This document shows positions 17,676 through 25,531 of a stretch of 64,000 nt of DNA, piece by piece (the stretch's first letter is position 1; each line of letters begins with the position of its first letter). Position numbers and translations under genes: made by a program. Origin of the DNA: an uncultured Marinoscillum sp. (GTDB taxonomy: Bacteria; Bacteroidota; Bacteroidia; Cytophagales; MED-G16). The notes under the pieces were generated by a model. The model made no database searches. It was given only the letters and a program-made list of their open reading frames with translations, and was not told where the DNA came from. The stretch covers positions 62,001 to 126,000 of the forward strand of contig CACPHX010000002.1 of the NCBI GenBank assembly GCA_902633975.1, written 5' to 3'.

Positions 17676-19375
17676 GGGTCAATATCAATATTTATCAAGA
17701 TCTCGCTAAAACCATTATTTTTAATTTTTTTGCTTAAGAATTTTTTTATTTTTTCTTTAATTGAACTCAAAGGTTTTGTGTCAGTTATTTTTATAATTAT
17801 TTCATATTTATCGTTATTAGAATCAAATCCAATATCTTTTACATTTAAACTTTTAAATTCTTTTTTAAAACTTTCAAATAAAAATTTGCCCACTTTAGAT
17901 TTTTTTAAATAGTTTGATGATATCAATTCTATCTTAATAATTTTTGAATAGGGAGGATACTTAAACAACTTTCTCTCTGTCAACTCACTTTTAATAAAAC
18001 CTTTGTAATTTAATTTAATTGCGCTTTTAAATATTTTGTTTTGAGATTCGTTAGTCAAAATAACAAGTCTTGAGGATTGATTATATTTTAGGTAATTAAC
18101 TGATTTATATAATAAATTAAATAATATTTCATTTGATCTATAGTTTGATCTTTTTCCAATTTTTTCAGGTTCAATAAGGATAATTAGATCAAAATTTTTA
18201 AATAAAGAATTAAATAAAACCGATTGATTCCCAATAATAATATCAAATTTTTCTATTGATTTTATAAGGTTATTAATTTTCGTTTTTGAGTTGAGATTTT
18301 TTTTAATTAATTCATAAATCTTAACATTTTCACTCCCTAAAAATGAAAGTGATTTTCTTATTACTTTTATATTTGATGATAGTGGAGTGAAGATTAATGT
18401 TTTCTTATTTTTTTTTAATCTTTCTAAAATTTTAGTTCTAATATCATTGCTTAGAATACCATCGTATTGTTCCTTTATTTTCTTTTCAAGTATATTATTG
18501 ATATTGATTCTTTTCTCAACTTTTAACTCTAATGATTCTTTTTTATTAATTAGATTATATTTTTTTTCTTTTATATTCTTAGTTGATTCAATCGATGGAT
18601 AATTACATAAAAGATTAATTTTACAATTATGAATTTTTGATAGCATAACTGCGGAATCTCTAGCATTAAATCTTAAAATTTTGTCACTCTCTTTATAGGC
18701 TATATCATTTTCATCTACTACAAATATTTCTCTAAGGTTTTTGAATGGTAGAAATAATGCAGATTTAACACCTATAATGACTAAATCTTCATTATTTAAT
18801 ACTTTTTCCCATATTTCTTTTGATTCCTTATCAGATATACTTGAGTTGTATAAAAATGCTCTACTTTTTAATCTCCTAACCAATTCGTAAGATTTTAAAA
18901 TATTAGGACAAAGGATAAGTATTTGAGACTTATTCTTATTTAATTTTTTTAGTTTTTTCTCAACGTATGAAAAATAATTTTTGGAGTTATCAACGACTAC
19001 AGTACATTTAAATAAATAATCAATCCTATATTTAATTTCATTTTTACTTATTTTACTAATATTAAAAATATGTTTGGGAAATAAAGAATTTATAACTTTT
19101 GGCAATTCTACTAGATAATATTTACTTGCCCAGACGAAAAATTGGATCTGTTTTTTTGATAAAATCTTTTTCTCTACAGATAAAATACCTTTGATTGGAA
19201 ATGAGGTATCTTTTTTGTAAGAATCTGAAATTGTTATCGCGTCTGCTATTTCATTATTATTTCCGAATGGTACCTTTAAATGCGTTCCAATTTCAATTCT
19301 AGACTTAGAATAATATGTATAATGTCTATTGAGAGGTAACGGAATAACAACGTCAACTAAATAATTTTCTTTCAT
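17672..19375 (-). CDS. priA: degenerate primosomal protein N' (PriA) homologue
   Basis: A 567-residue intact frame whose ends are clearly PriA. The N-terminus has VIPLPLNRHYTYY and VPFGNN (3'-DNA-binding domain), the middle has VIIGVKSALFLPFKNLREIFVVDEND with FNARDSAVML, and the C-terminus has TERKLFKYPPYSKIIKIEL. Relatives are 730-820 residues. The helicase parts are broken: the Walker A position aligns with DNSKN (129-133) instead of GSGKT, the DEEH box reads DEND (221-224), motif VI (AGRAGR) is absent, and none of the eight zinc cysteines is present (only four Cys in total, none in that region). No internal stop disturbs the frame, so it is probably translated without ATPase activity. It follows rplI by 48 bases and converges on surE with a 4-base overlap. 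Confidence 0.85.
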   Translation of the reverse strand: MKENYLVDVVIPLPLNRHYTYYSKSRIEIGTHLKVPFGNNNEIADAITISDSYKKDTSFPIKGILSVEKKILSKKQIQFFVWASKYYLVELPKVINSLFPKHIFNISKISKNEIKYRIDYLFKCTVVVDNSKNYFSYVEKKLKKLNKNKSQILILCPNILKSYELVRRLKSRAFLYNSSISDKESKEIWEKVLNNEDLVIIGVKSALFLPFKNLREIFVVDENDIAYKESDKILRFNARDSAVMLSKIHNCKINLLCNYPSIESTKNIKEKKYNLINKKESLELKVEKRININNILEKKIKEQYDGILSNDIRTKILERLKKNKKTLIFTPLSSNIKVIRKSLSFLGSENVKIYELIKKNLNSKTKINNLIKSIEKFDIIIGNQSVLFNSLFKNFDLIILIEPEKIGKRSNYRSNEILFNLLYKSVNYLKYNQSSRLVILTNESQNKIFKSAIKLNYKGFIKSELTERKLFKYPPYSKIIKIELISSNYLKKSKVGKFLFESFKKEFKSLNVKDIGFDSNNDKYEIIIKITDTKPLSSIKEKIKKFLSKKIKNNGFSEILINIDIDP

Positions 19376-19423
19376 CAGGTGTGAAAATTAAATTAGTAAA
19401 TGTTTTAATGTTTTTAAAAGAGA

Positions 19424-20047
19424 TTAGCTCTTTTTTTCAGGATCTTCTTTTGACTCAGATTTATCTTCAACGGTCTCTTCTTTTTTATTATCCTTCTTAG
19501 TATTGGATTTTTCTTTTTCTGATATTTTTTCCTCTGGATTTTTTACAGATTCATCACTAATGTCTTCTTTTTTCTTTTTTGATGCTTTTTTCTTCTTTTT
19601 TATGTTAGTACCAGTGACATTTAAGGTGATTTCATGTGTAATATCTTTATGTAACTTAATGAAAATAGTATACTCTCCTGTTGAATTTACTTTTGAGCTA
19701 AGTGTAATATTTCTCTTATCAATTTCGAATCCTTTTTCATCTAACATTTTTGCAATATGCGAGGTTGTTACTGAGCCAAATACTTTATCTTCAGATCCAG
19801 ATTTAAGTTTAATTTCAAGAACTAAATCACCAATTTTTTTAGCAATTTTTTGCGCTGTTTTTAGAACTTCTTCTTGCTTTTTGACTGTCTGCTTAAGTTT
19901 TTCTTCTAGTATTTTAGAGTTTGACTTATTAGCAAGTACACAAAGTCCTTGAGGTATAAGATAATTTCTCCCGTACCCATCCTTCACGATGACTTTCTCA
20001 TCTTGAAAGCCAAGTCCTGGTACATCTTTGATTAATATTACTTCCAT
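19424..20047 (-). CDS. rplI: 50S ribosomal protein bL9 with long charged tail
   Basis: A 207-residue bL9, a large-subunit protein near the L1 stalk. The N-terminal domain (MEVILIKDVPGLG ... GYGRNYLIPQGLCVLAN) and the connecting helix (about 42-75) are canonical. The C-terminal domain runs to about residue 148 (ITLNVTG). Normal bL9 stops there, at about 148-150. Here roughly 58 extra residues follow, first Lys-rich (KKKKKASKKKK) then a Glu/Lys/Ser/Asp mixture with no hydrophobic core, surely disordered. It is 1 base after rpsR in the rpsF-rpsR-rplI operon. Confidence 0.97.
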   Translation of the reverse strand: MEVILIKDVPGLGFQDEKVIVKDGYGRNYLIPQGLCVLANKSNSKILEEKLKQTVKKQEEVLKTAQKIAKKIGDLVLEIKLKSGSEDKVFGSVTTSHIAKMLDEKGFEIDKRNITLSSKVNSTGEYTIFIKLHKDITHEITLNVTGTNIKKKKKASKKKKEDISDESVKNPEEKISEKEKSNTKKDNKKEETVEDKSESKEDPEKKS

Positions 20048-20048
20048 C

Positions 20049-20315
20049 TTATTGTGAATCTGTAGTGTATGGTAAAATAGCTAAATGTCTAGCTCTTTTA
20101 ATTGCTTGTGTGACTTTTCTTTGGTATTTAAGACTGGTTCCTGTAATTCTTCTTGGAAGAATTTTACCTTGATCATTAATAAATTGTTTTAAAAAATTTG
20201 GATCCTTGTAATCAATGTATTTAATACCACTCTTTTTAAAACGACAAAACTTCTTTTGTTTACTTGATCTATCTATTGATTCGTTTTGTAACGCTGAATT
20301 AAAATGTTTTCTCAT
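20049..20315 (-). CDS. rpsR: 30S ribosomal protein bS18
   Basis: An 88-residue small-subunit protein that binds 16S rRNA with bS6. The core [20 protein letters not shown] ... [20 protein letters not shown] and [13 protein letters not shown] is canonical. The first ~20 residues ([15 protein letters not shown]) are a typical variable extension, and only a single Cys is present, so this is not a zinc-type S18. Its start overlaps the rpsF stop by 4 bases, and rplI follows after 1 base. Confidence 0.98.
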   Translation of the reverse strand: MRKHFNSALQNESIDRSSKQKKFCRFKKSGIKYIDYKDPNFLKQFINDQGKILPRRITGTSLKYQRKVTQAIKRARHLAILPYTTDSQ

Positions 20316-20668
20316 TTTTTTGTTTTTTTCTTATTAAACTCTCCACTAGATCTCCTTGCATTAAACTCGACAGCATCTTTACACAGTGAGACAGTCATAT
20401 ACCTTAGAATGGATCTGTCTCTTTTAAGTTCAACTTCAAGGTCTCTTACAATATTGATATCATTAGATTCGAATTGGAAAAGATGATAAAAACCTGAGTT
20501 TTTTTTATTTATGGGATATGCTAACTCCTTGAATCCTAAACTTTCATTACAAACAAACTTAACTTTTTTTTCATCAAGTTGTTTTTTATATTTTTTGACA
20601 GTATCCTCTACCTGTTTTTCAGATAGAACGGGATTGATTATGAATACTGTCTCGTAATTTTTATTCAT
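20312..20668 (-). CDS. rpsF: 30S ribosomal protein bS6
   Basis: A 118-residue bS6 of the small-subunit platform. [21 protein letters not shown] at the start, [20 protein letters not shown] in the middle and [15 protein letters not shown] near the end are the family pattern. The C-terminus ([17 protein letters not shown]) is basic. It is first in the rpsF-rpsR-rplI operon. A TAGATTTG box (20690-20697, minus) lies upstream, and a small palindrome (20675-20688) would be in the 5' leader. Confidence 0.98.
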   Translation of the reverse strand: MNKNYETVFIINPVLSEKQVEDTVKKYKKQLDEKKVKFVCNESLGFKELAYPINKKNSGFYHLFQFESNDINIVRDLEVELKRDRSILRYMTVSLCKDAVEFNARRSSGEFNKKKTKK

Positions 20669-20689
20669 AACTCTATCTTAAATAAGATG

Positions 20690-20697
20690 CAAATCTA
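20690..20697 (-). promoter_or_regulatory. TAnnTTTG -7 box for rpsF-rpsR-rplI
   Basis: Minus-strand TAGATTTG is a perfect match to the Bacteroidota -7 consensus TAnnTTTG, 21 bases before the rpsF start. No clear TTG -33 element stands at the usual distance. Between box and start, 20675-20688 reads ATCTTA-AA-TAAGAT, a 6-base inverted repeat that could be an operator or a very short leader hairpin. Confidence 0.6.
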
Positions 20698-20720
20698 ATA
20701 TTTTGATTTAAAAAAAATAA

Positions 20721-21599
20721 TTATTTGATAATAAATTCACTTCTTCCAATTTCATAATTGTTTGTATATAATATTACTTGGTATTTACCTTTGTTAAATT
20801 CTTCACTTTTAACATATTCTAAATTATAAGTCATTTCTGACCTATCTATTAATATCTTATCTTTAGTAGAATAAAACAGTTCCCTTTTATCAAATGTAAA
20901 TGAACCTGAACCTTTTGAAATATCATATAAAACTTGGCCAGAAGGTTTTATAATTCTGAGATAAACATCTAAAACTTCTATTTTTGAAAGTGAATTTTCC
21001 AGTACTGTGAAGTTTATAATTAATTTATCAAGTGACCTATTCTTAAAGGAATTTATTTTTGTACTACCATTTCTAAAAACACCCACAATTTCAAAATCCT
21101 CAATTTCTAATCTTCCAGCAATTTTAATTTGTTCTTCCAATTCCTCATTTGATTTATTAATATTATTTATTTTAACATTGAGTGTATTGATTTCTACTTT
21201 TTGTTCTCTATTTTCAACAAATAATTGTTCATTCAATTTTTTTAATTTTTCAATTTCTTCATCTTGTGCTAGAAGTAACTCTCTATAACCCTCTACTTTT
21301 CCTTGTAATCTATTAATTTGTGCATATGCTCTATTTCTAAACTCTCTTTTTTCTGTTTCAATATTTTCTTTAAGTATTAGTAGTGAATCAATATCGCCAC
21401 CTAATTGTGAAATTGTTAAAATTTTATCATTTAGAACATTTGATACTGAATCTAAGTCAAGATACAATTCATCTAGTTCGGTTTGCTGTTTTATTCTAAT
21501 TTTTTCTTTCTGATAATTATTATATACCAAGAATGAAGATACTATTATGAAAATTATAATAATTACAGATAGTATATATATTAATTTTTTATCTTTCAT
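20721..21599 (-). CDS. coiled-coil inner-membrane protein, unknown function
   Basis: A 292-residue protein. One membrane helix lies at about residues 6-26 (YILSVIIIIFIIVSSFLVY), followed by a coiled coil to about 165 with heptad-like Leu/Ile/Val spacing (LDSVSNVLNDKILTISQLGGDIDSLL, and EEIEKLKKLNEQLF with VEINTLNVKINNI). A beta-rich C-terminal domain of ~125 residues follows (IEDFEIVGVFRNGSTKI ... KYQVILYTNNYEIGRSEFIIK). The layout is anchor, periplasmic stalk, then a head domain. Similar proteins of unknown role are common in flavobacteria. It sits just upstream of rpsF on the same strand but has its own spacing (52 bases). Confidence 0.75.
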   Translation of the reverse strand: MKDKKLIYILSVIIIIFIIVSSFLVYNNYQKEKIRIKQQTELDELYLDLDSVSNVLNDKILTISQLGGDIDSLLILKENIETEKREFRNRAYAQINRLQGKVEGYRELLLAQDEEIEKLKKLNEQLFVENREQKVEINTLNVKINNINKSNEELEEQIKIAGRLEIEDFEIVGVFRNGSTKINSFKNRSLDKLIINFTVLENSLSKIEVLDVYLRIIKPSGQVLYDISKGSGSFTFDKRELFYSTKDKILIDRSEMTYNLEYVKSEEFNKGKYQVILYTNNYEIGRSEFIIK

Positions 21600-21630
21600 T
21601 AATAAAATTTGTTACAAAATTAATTAAAAA

Positions 21631-22293
21631 ATGAAAGTAAAAATTGAGGAATCATGGAATTATGTTTTGAATCCATTTTTTAATCAAACTATTTTTAAGA
21701 GTTTGACAGATAATATTAAAAAGGAATATAGGAATCACATTGTTTATCCACAGGGTAATGAAATTTTTAATGCTTTTAATTTGTGTGCTTTTGATAATTT
21801 AAAAGTTGTAATTATTGGACAAGATCCATATCATGGAGAAGGACAAGCTAACGGTTTATCATTTTCTGTAAATAAAAATATTAAAATTCCACCTTCTTTA
21901 AATAATATTTTTATTGAATTAAAAAATAATTATCCAAACTATAGGTACTTTAATGGTGATTTAAGCAGATGGGCAGGGCAAGGAGTATTGTTATTAAACT
22001 CAATTTTAACAGTAAGAAAATCTCAGCCTGGATCTCACAGAAAAATAGGGTGGGAAATATTTACTGATTATGTTATTAAAACTATATCATTAAAAAAAAA
22101 AAATATTGTATTTATCCTTTGGGGTCGTTTTGCTAAATCTAAAGTTGATATTATTGACAAAAGAGAACATTTGATATTGAAATCATCACATCCATCTCCC
22201 TTTTCAGCACACAAAGGTTTTTTTAATAATAATCATTTTATAAAAACAAATGAGTATTTAAAACTTAATAATATTAAAACTATTAAATGGTAA
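21631..22293 (+). CDS. ung: uracil-DNA glycosylase
   Basis: A 220-residue family-1 uracil-DNA glycosylase that removes uracil from DNA. The catalytic water-activating loop VVIIGQDPYHGEGQANGLSFSV (Asp in GQDPYHG) is at about residues 64-85. The Leu-insertion loop HPSPFSAHKGFF with the catalytic His is near 189-200, and WAGQGVLLLNSILTVR is canonical. Odd: a run of twelve adenines at 22092-22103 encodes the lysines of SLKKKKNIVFILWG, in frame. It is divergent from the coiled-coil gene and ends 2 bases before the convergent lepB stop. Confidence 0.97.
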   Translation: MKVKIEESWNYVLNPFFNQTIFKSLTDNIKKEYRNHIVYPQGNEIFNAFNLCAFDNLKVVIIGQDPYHGEGQANGLSFSVNKNIKIPPSLNNIFIELKNNYPNYRYFNGDLSRWAGQGVLLLNSILTVRKSQPGSHRKIGWEIFTDYVIKTISLKKKNIVFILWGRFAKSKVDIIDKREHLILKSSHPSPFSAHKGFFNNNHFIKTNEYLKLNNIKTIKW

Positions 22294-22295
22294 TT

Positions 22296-23348
22296 TTATC
22301 TTATGATGTTGAAAAATCTACTCCATCTAATTGCCTTAAAAATATTTTCTTCTTGATAGTTATAGGAAAACCAAATGAATGAGGCTTCTCCTAAAATATG
22401 ATCATATGGTACAAATCCCCAAAATCTTGAATCTTCAGAATTATGTCTATTATCGCCCATCATAAAGAAATAATCCTGTTTGAATGTATAACTTTCAACT
22501 ACCTGATTATCAACATATAAAACACCATCTTCAATTGTAGTATTTTTATTTTTCTCATATTCAGTAATTACACTACCATATCTAGATAAATTATCAGTAT
22601 TTATCTCAATTTCAAGTCCTTTAAAAGGTATCATTAATGGACCATAATAATCAGTGTTCCATTTGTAATCAGAACTATTTGGAAAAATTCTATTTGCTGC
22701 AATTGATTTATCCATTCTGTAGACAGTAACGTTATTAACAAATGACTCTTTTGCTATAGCATCAGCATTCTCTTTTTTTGTGTTTATGTAATAACCGTTT
22801 GACACTTTGGTATATTCCCAGATATTATATTTTTTAAATATTCTGTCATTAATATTGATTTCTGATCTTAAAAAATACCTATTTTGGAGTCCATCTGGTT
22901 CGTTATAATTATTATCATTAATAAAGATATTCCCGTTTTCTATTGATAAAGTATCTCCAGGTAAACCAACACATCTCTTTACATAATATGTCTTAAGATC
23001 AATTGGTTTATCAATTTCTGAAGGATAATTAAATACAACGACATCACCTCTCTCAATTTTACTAAATCCTGGAAGTCTAAATTGAGGTAGTTTAATCCAG
23101 TCGAGATAAGAGGGAATATCTGTTCCCCATATTTTTTGATGAGTTAAAGGTACTTGTAATGGAGTCATTGGCGTTCTTGGGCCATAATTTAATTTATTTA
23201 CAAATAAGAAATCTCCAACAAGTAAGGTATTTTCCATAGATGGTGTGGGTATAGTAAATGCTTCAAAAGTTGCCCACCTAATTAATGAAGCTGCAATAAC
23301 AGCAAATAATAAAGCGTCAAACCACTCTCTTATTGGACCTTTTTTCAT
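22296..23348 (-). CDS. lepB: signal peptidase I
   Basis: A 350-residue leader peptidase of the inner membrane that releases exported proteins. An N-terminal membrane segment (about 10-24) is followed by the catalytic Ser37 in TPSMENTLLVGDFLFVNK and the general-base Lys124 in YYVKRCVGLPGDTL. The C-terminal box is MMGDNRHNSEDSRFWGFVP. The insert between residues about 135 and 280 is the lineage-typical domain II enlargement. It follows DUF5683 by 34 bases in the parA-parB-DUF5683 run. In related genomes dapB usually lies between DUF5683 and lepB (remembered synteny); here it is absent. Confidence 0.96.
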   Translation of the reverse strand: MKKGPIREWFDALLFAVIAASLIRWATFEAFTIPTPSMENTLLVGDFLFVNKLNYGPRTPMTPLQVPLTHQKIWGTDIPSYLDWIKLPQFRLPGFSKIERGDVVVFNYPSEIDKPIDLKTYYVKRCVGLPGDTLSIENGNIFINDNNYNEPDGLQNRYFLRSEININDRIFKKYNIWEYTKVSNGYYINTKKENADAIAKESFVNNVTVYRMDKSIAANRIFPNSSDYKWNTDYYGPLMIPFKGLEIEINTDNLSRYGSVITEYEKNKNTTIEDGVLYVDNQVVESYTFKQDYFFMMGDNRHNSEDSRFWGFVPYDHILGEASFIWFSYNYQEENIFKAIRWSRFFNIIR

Positions 23349-23382
23349 TTTGCTAATTTAATGTTTAGATATTGAAAACATA

Positions 23383-23907
23383 TTAAAAATTTATATTTAA
23401 AGATAAACCTATAACTTTTGTATTGTTTAAATTTTCAATGCTAGGTTTTATTTTTAGTGATATATTGTCATTGGTATCAAAATCTTTGAGATGAGCAAAT
23501 ATATGAGCATCCACTATATTTAAAAGGTAATAAACACCTGAAAATATTATAAGTAAATCTCTGTTTCTTCTCCAAAAATCCATATTTCTTTCTAAACTAC
23601 TTTCACTAAAATTTGGAAATGGATTAATTGTTGATGTATTATCGTCCGTTACATGAATTAATGCAGTCCTAAACTCTTGATACATATTATTGTTAAATTT
23701 TATGTAATGACCAATAACAGAATATCCTCCATATATTATTGGTATTTTCCAATATTGTTTATTGTTAACTTGACCTAGTCCAGGAAGAATAGCAGATAAC
23801 TTAGTCGATTTTTTTATATTCTTATTAAAATTTTCTGATGACTTAATATTATCCTGAGAGTATAAAATGTTACTAAAAAATAACATAATTGTGATTAATT
23901 TTTTCAT
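23383..23907 (-). CDS. DUF5683-domain protein
   Basis: A 174-residue membrane-associated protein of the Bacteroidota DUF5683 family. A signal-like N-terminus (KKLITIMLFFSNILYSQ) is followed by the conserved core KSTKLSAILPGLGQVNNKQYWKIPIIYGGY, whose PGxGQ and YWKxPxxYGG pattern is the family hallmark. RRNRDLLIIFSGVYYLLNIVDAHIFAHL and a short C-terminal beta segment then follow. Function unknown. It is consistently encoded after parB, and here its start overlaps the parB stop by one base. Confidence 0.9.
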   Translation of the reverse strand: MKKLITIMLFFSNILYSQDNIKSSENFNKNIKKSTKLSAILPGLGQVNNKQYWKIPIIYGGYSVIGHYIKFNNNMYQEFRTALIHVTDDNTSTINPFPNFSESSLERNMDFWRRNRDLLIIFSGVYYLLNIVDAHIFAHLKDFDTNDNISLKIKPSIENLNNTKVIGLSLNINF

Positions 23908-24752
23908 TATATGATATCTAAAATTTCAAGAATTCTGTTTAAATCATTTGTAGAATTATATGGTATAATTATTTTTCCTTTATTATTATTTCCAGATGTA
24001 TAAATTTTTGTTCCAAAGTGAGATGATAATTTTCCTTCAAGTTTTTCAATCTCTTTTGATCTGAGAAAATTTTTTTTAATTTTTTTAATTTTATTTAGTG
24101 ATCTTACCAGATCCTCAGTTTTTCTAACTGATAAACCTCGCTTGATAATAGTATTATAAATTTCGATTTGAGCTTCACTCTTTTCAATAGTGATTAAAGA
24201 TCGAGCATGACCCATATGAATTTTATTTTCAATAATGCCATTTTGGATAGTTGGTGGTAACTTCAATAATCTTAAATAATTATTAATTGTAGACCTATCC
24301 TTTCCAACTTTTTCAGCTAATTCATCCTGACTAATTTTTAAATCATCAAGAAGTTTTTTATACGATACTGATATTTCTATTGAATTAAGATCTTCCCTTT
24401 GTATATTTTCAATAAGTGCTAATTCTAAAATTTCTTCTTCATCTGCATCTTTGATAAAGGAAGGAATTGTTTGAATTCCAGATAATTTTGATGCTCTAAA
24501 TCTTCTTTCACCTGATATTAGCTGAAACCTGTTTTCTGAAAGTTTTCTAACAGTTATTGGCTGAATTATTCCATAATTTTTTATAGATATTGATAATTCT
24601 TTAAGGCTTTTATCATTAAACTTTTTTCTCAGTTGATTTGGGTTTATTTCAATTTGATTAATATTGATCTCTTCGAAAAGACTATTGTTTTGATTGTTGT
24701 TGTTAAGTAATGAACCTAATCCTCTCCCCAATGAATTTCTTTTATTTACCAT
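23907..24752 (-). CDS. parB: chromosome partitioning protein ParB
   Basis: A 281-residue ParB/Spo0J protein that loads on parS and clamps the origin region. The N-terminal RKSLGRGL-like segment reads RNSLGRGLGSLL. The CTPase/ParB-N domain includes ISGERRFRASKLSGIQTIPSFI and ALIENIQREDLNSIE, and the HTH region is ISQDELAEKVGKDRSTINNYLRLLKLP with MGHARSLI. The C-terminal dimerisation domain is short. It overlaps the parA 3' end by 7 bases. I noticed no consensus parS site in the window, so the origin is probably not immediately here or parS is divergent. Confidence 0.97.
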   Translation of the reverse strand: MVNKRNSLGRGLGSLLNNNNQNNSLFEEININQIEINPNQLRKKFNDKSLKELSISIKNYGIIQPITVRKLSENRFQLISGERRFRASKLSGIQTIPSFIKDADEEEILELALIENIQREDLNSIEISVSYKKLLDDLKISQDELAEKVGKDRSTINNYLRLLKLPPTIQNGIIENKIHMGHARSLITIEKSEAQIEIYNTIIKRGLSVRKTEDLVRSLNKIKKIKKNFLRSKEIEKLEGKLSSHFGTKIYTSGNNNKGKIIIPYNSTNDLNRILEILDII

Positions 24753-25528
24753 GAAACTTTTACATTTTCGTTATTATCAACTAATTCTTTAGCTAGATTA
24801 AGATAACTTAAAGATCCTTTACAATTAGCATCATATGAAATAGCAGGAATTCCAAAAGAAGGAGCCTCACTAAGTTTAACATTTCTTGGAATGATTGTAT
24901 CAAAAACTAAGGATCTAAAGTGTGTTTGAACTTCTTCAACAACTTGATTGCTTAACCTTAATCTAACATCATACATACTCATTAAAATACCTTCTATTGT
25001 GAGCTCTTTATTGAGATTTGATTGAATAAGTCTGATAGTTTCCAGTAGTTTCCCAAGTCCTTCTAAAGCAAAGTACTCACACTGTACAGGAATTATAACT
25101 GAATCAGATGCAACTAGAGAATTAACTGTTACAATTCCAAGGGAAGGAGAGCAATCAATAATAATATAGTCATAATTCTCTCCAGTTGTTTTCAAACATT
25201 TTTTCATTCGAAAATCTCTATTATCTAAATCAACCATTTCAACTTCTGCTCCAACTAAATCAATATCAGATGGTAAAACATCTAAAAAATTAATATCTGT
25301 ATTTAGAATATCATTCATAGATAGTGACTCACTTATCATACATTCGTATACTGTTTTTTTTATATCTTTTTTTGATATTCCTAATCCTGAGGTAGTATTT
25401 GCTTGAGGATCTGCATCAACTAAGAGAGTTTTATATTCCAAAGCAGCAAGACTAGCAGCTAAATTTATTGAGGTAGTTGTTTTACCAACTCCACCTTTTT
25501 GATTTGCTATTGAAATAATTTTACCCAT
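24746..25528 (-). CDS. parA: chromosome partitioning ATPase ParA (Soj)
   Basis: A 260-residue ParA-type ATPase. The deviant Walker A is KGGVGKTTTSINLAASLA (about residues 10-27), Walker A' LLVDADPQANTTSGLG, and Walker B DYIIIDCSPSLGIVTVNSL. PVQCEYFALEGLGKLLETI and the C-terminal NVKLSEAPSFGIPAI are typical of chromosomal Soj proteins. It acts with ParB on nucleoid segregation. It is the first gene of the parA-parB-DUF5683-lepB run, 3 bases after yidC. Confidence 0.98.
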   Translation of the reverse strand: MGKIISIANQKGGVGKTTTSINLAASLAALEYKTLLVDADPQANTTSGLGISKKDIKKTVYECMISESLSMNDILNTDINFLDVLPSDIDLVGAEVEMVDLDNRDFRMKKCLKTTGENYDYIIIDCSPSLGIVTVNSLVASDSVIIPVQCEYFALEGLGKLLETIRLIQSNLNKELTIEGILMSMYDVRLRLSNQVVEEVQTHFRSLVFDTIIPRNVKLSEAPSFGIPAISYDANCKGSLSYLNLAKELVDNNENVKVSW

Positions 25529-25531
25529 AAA

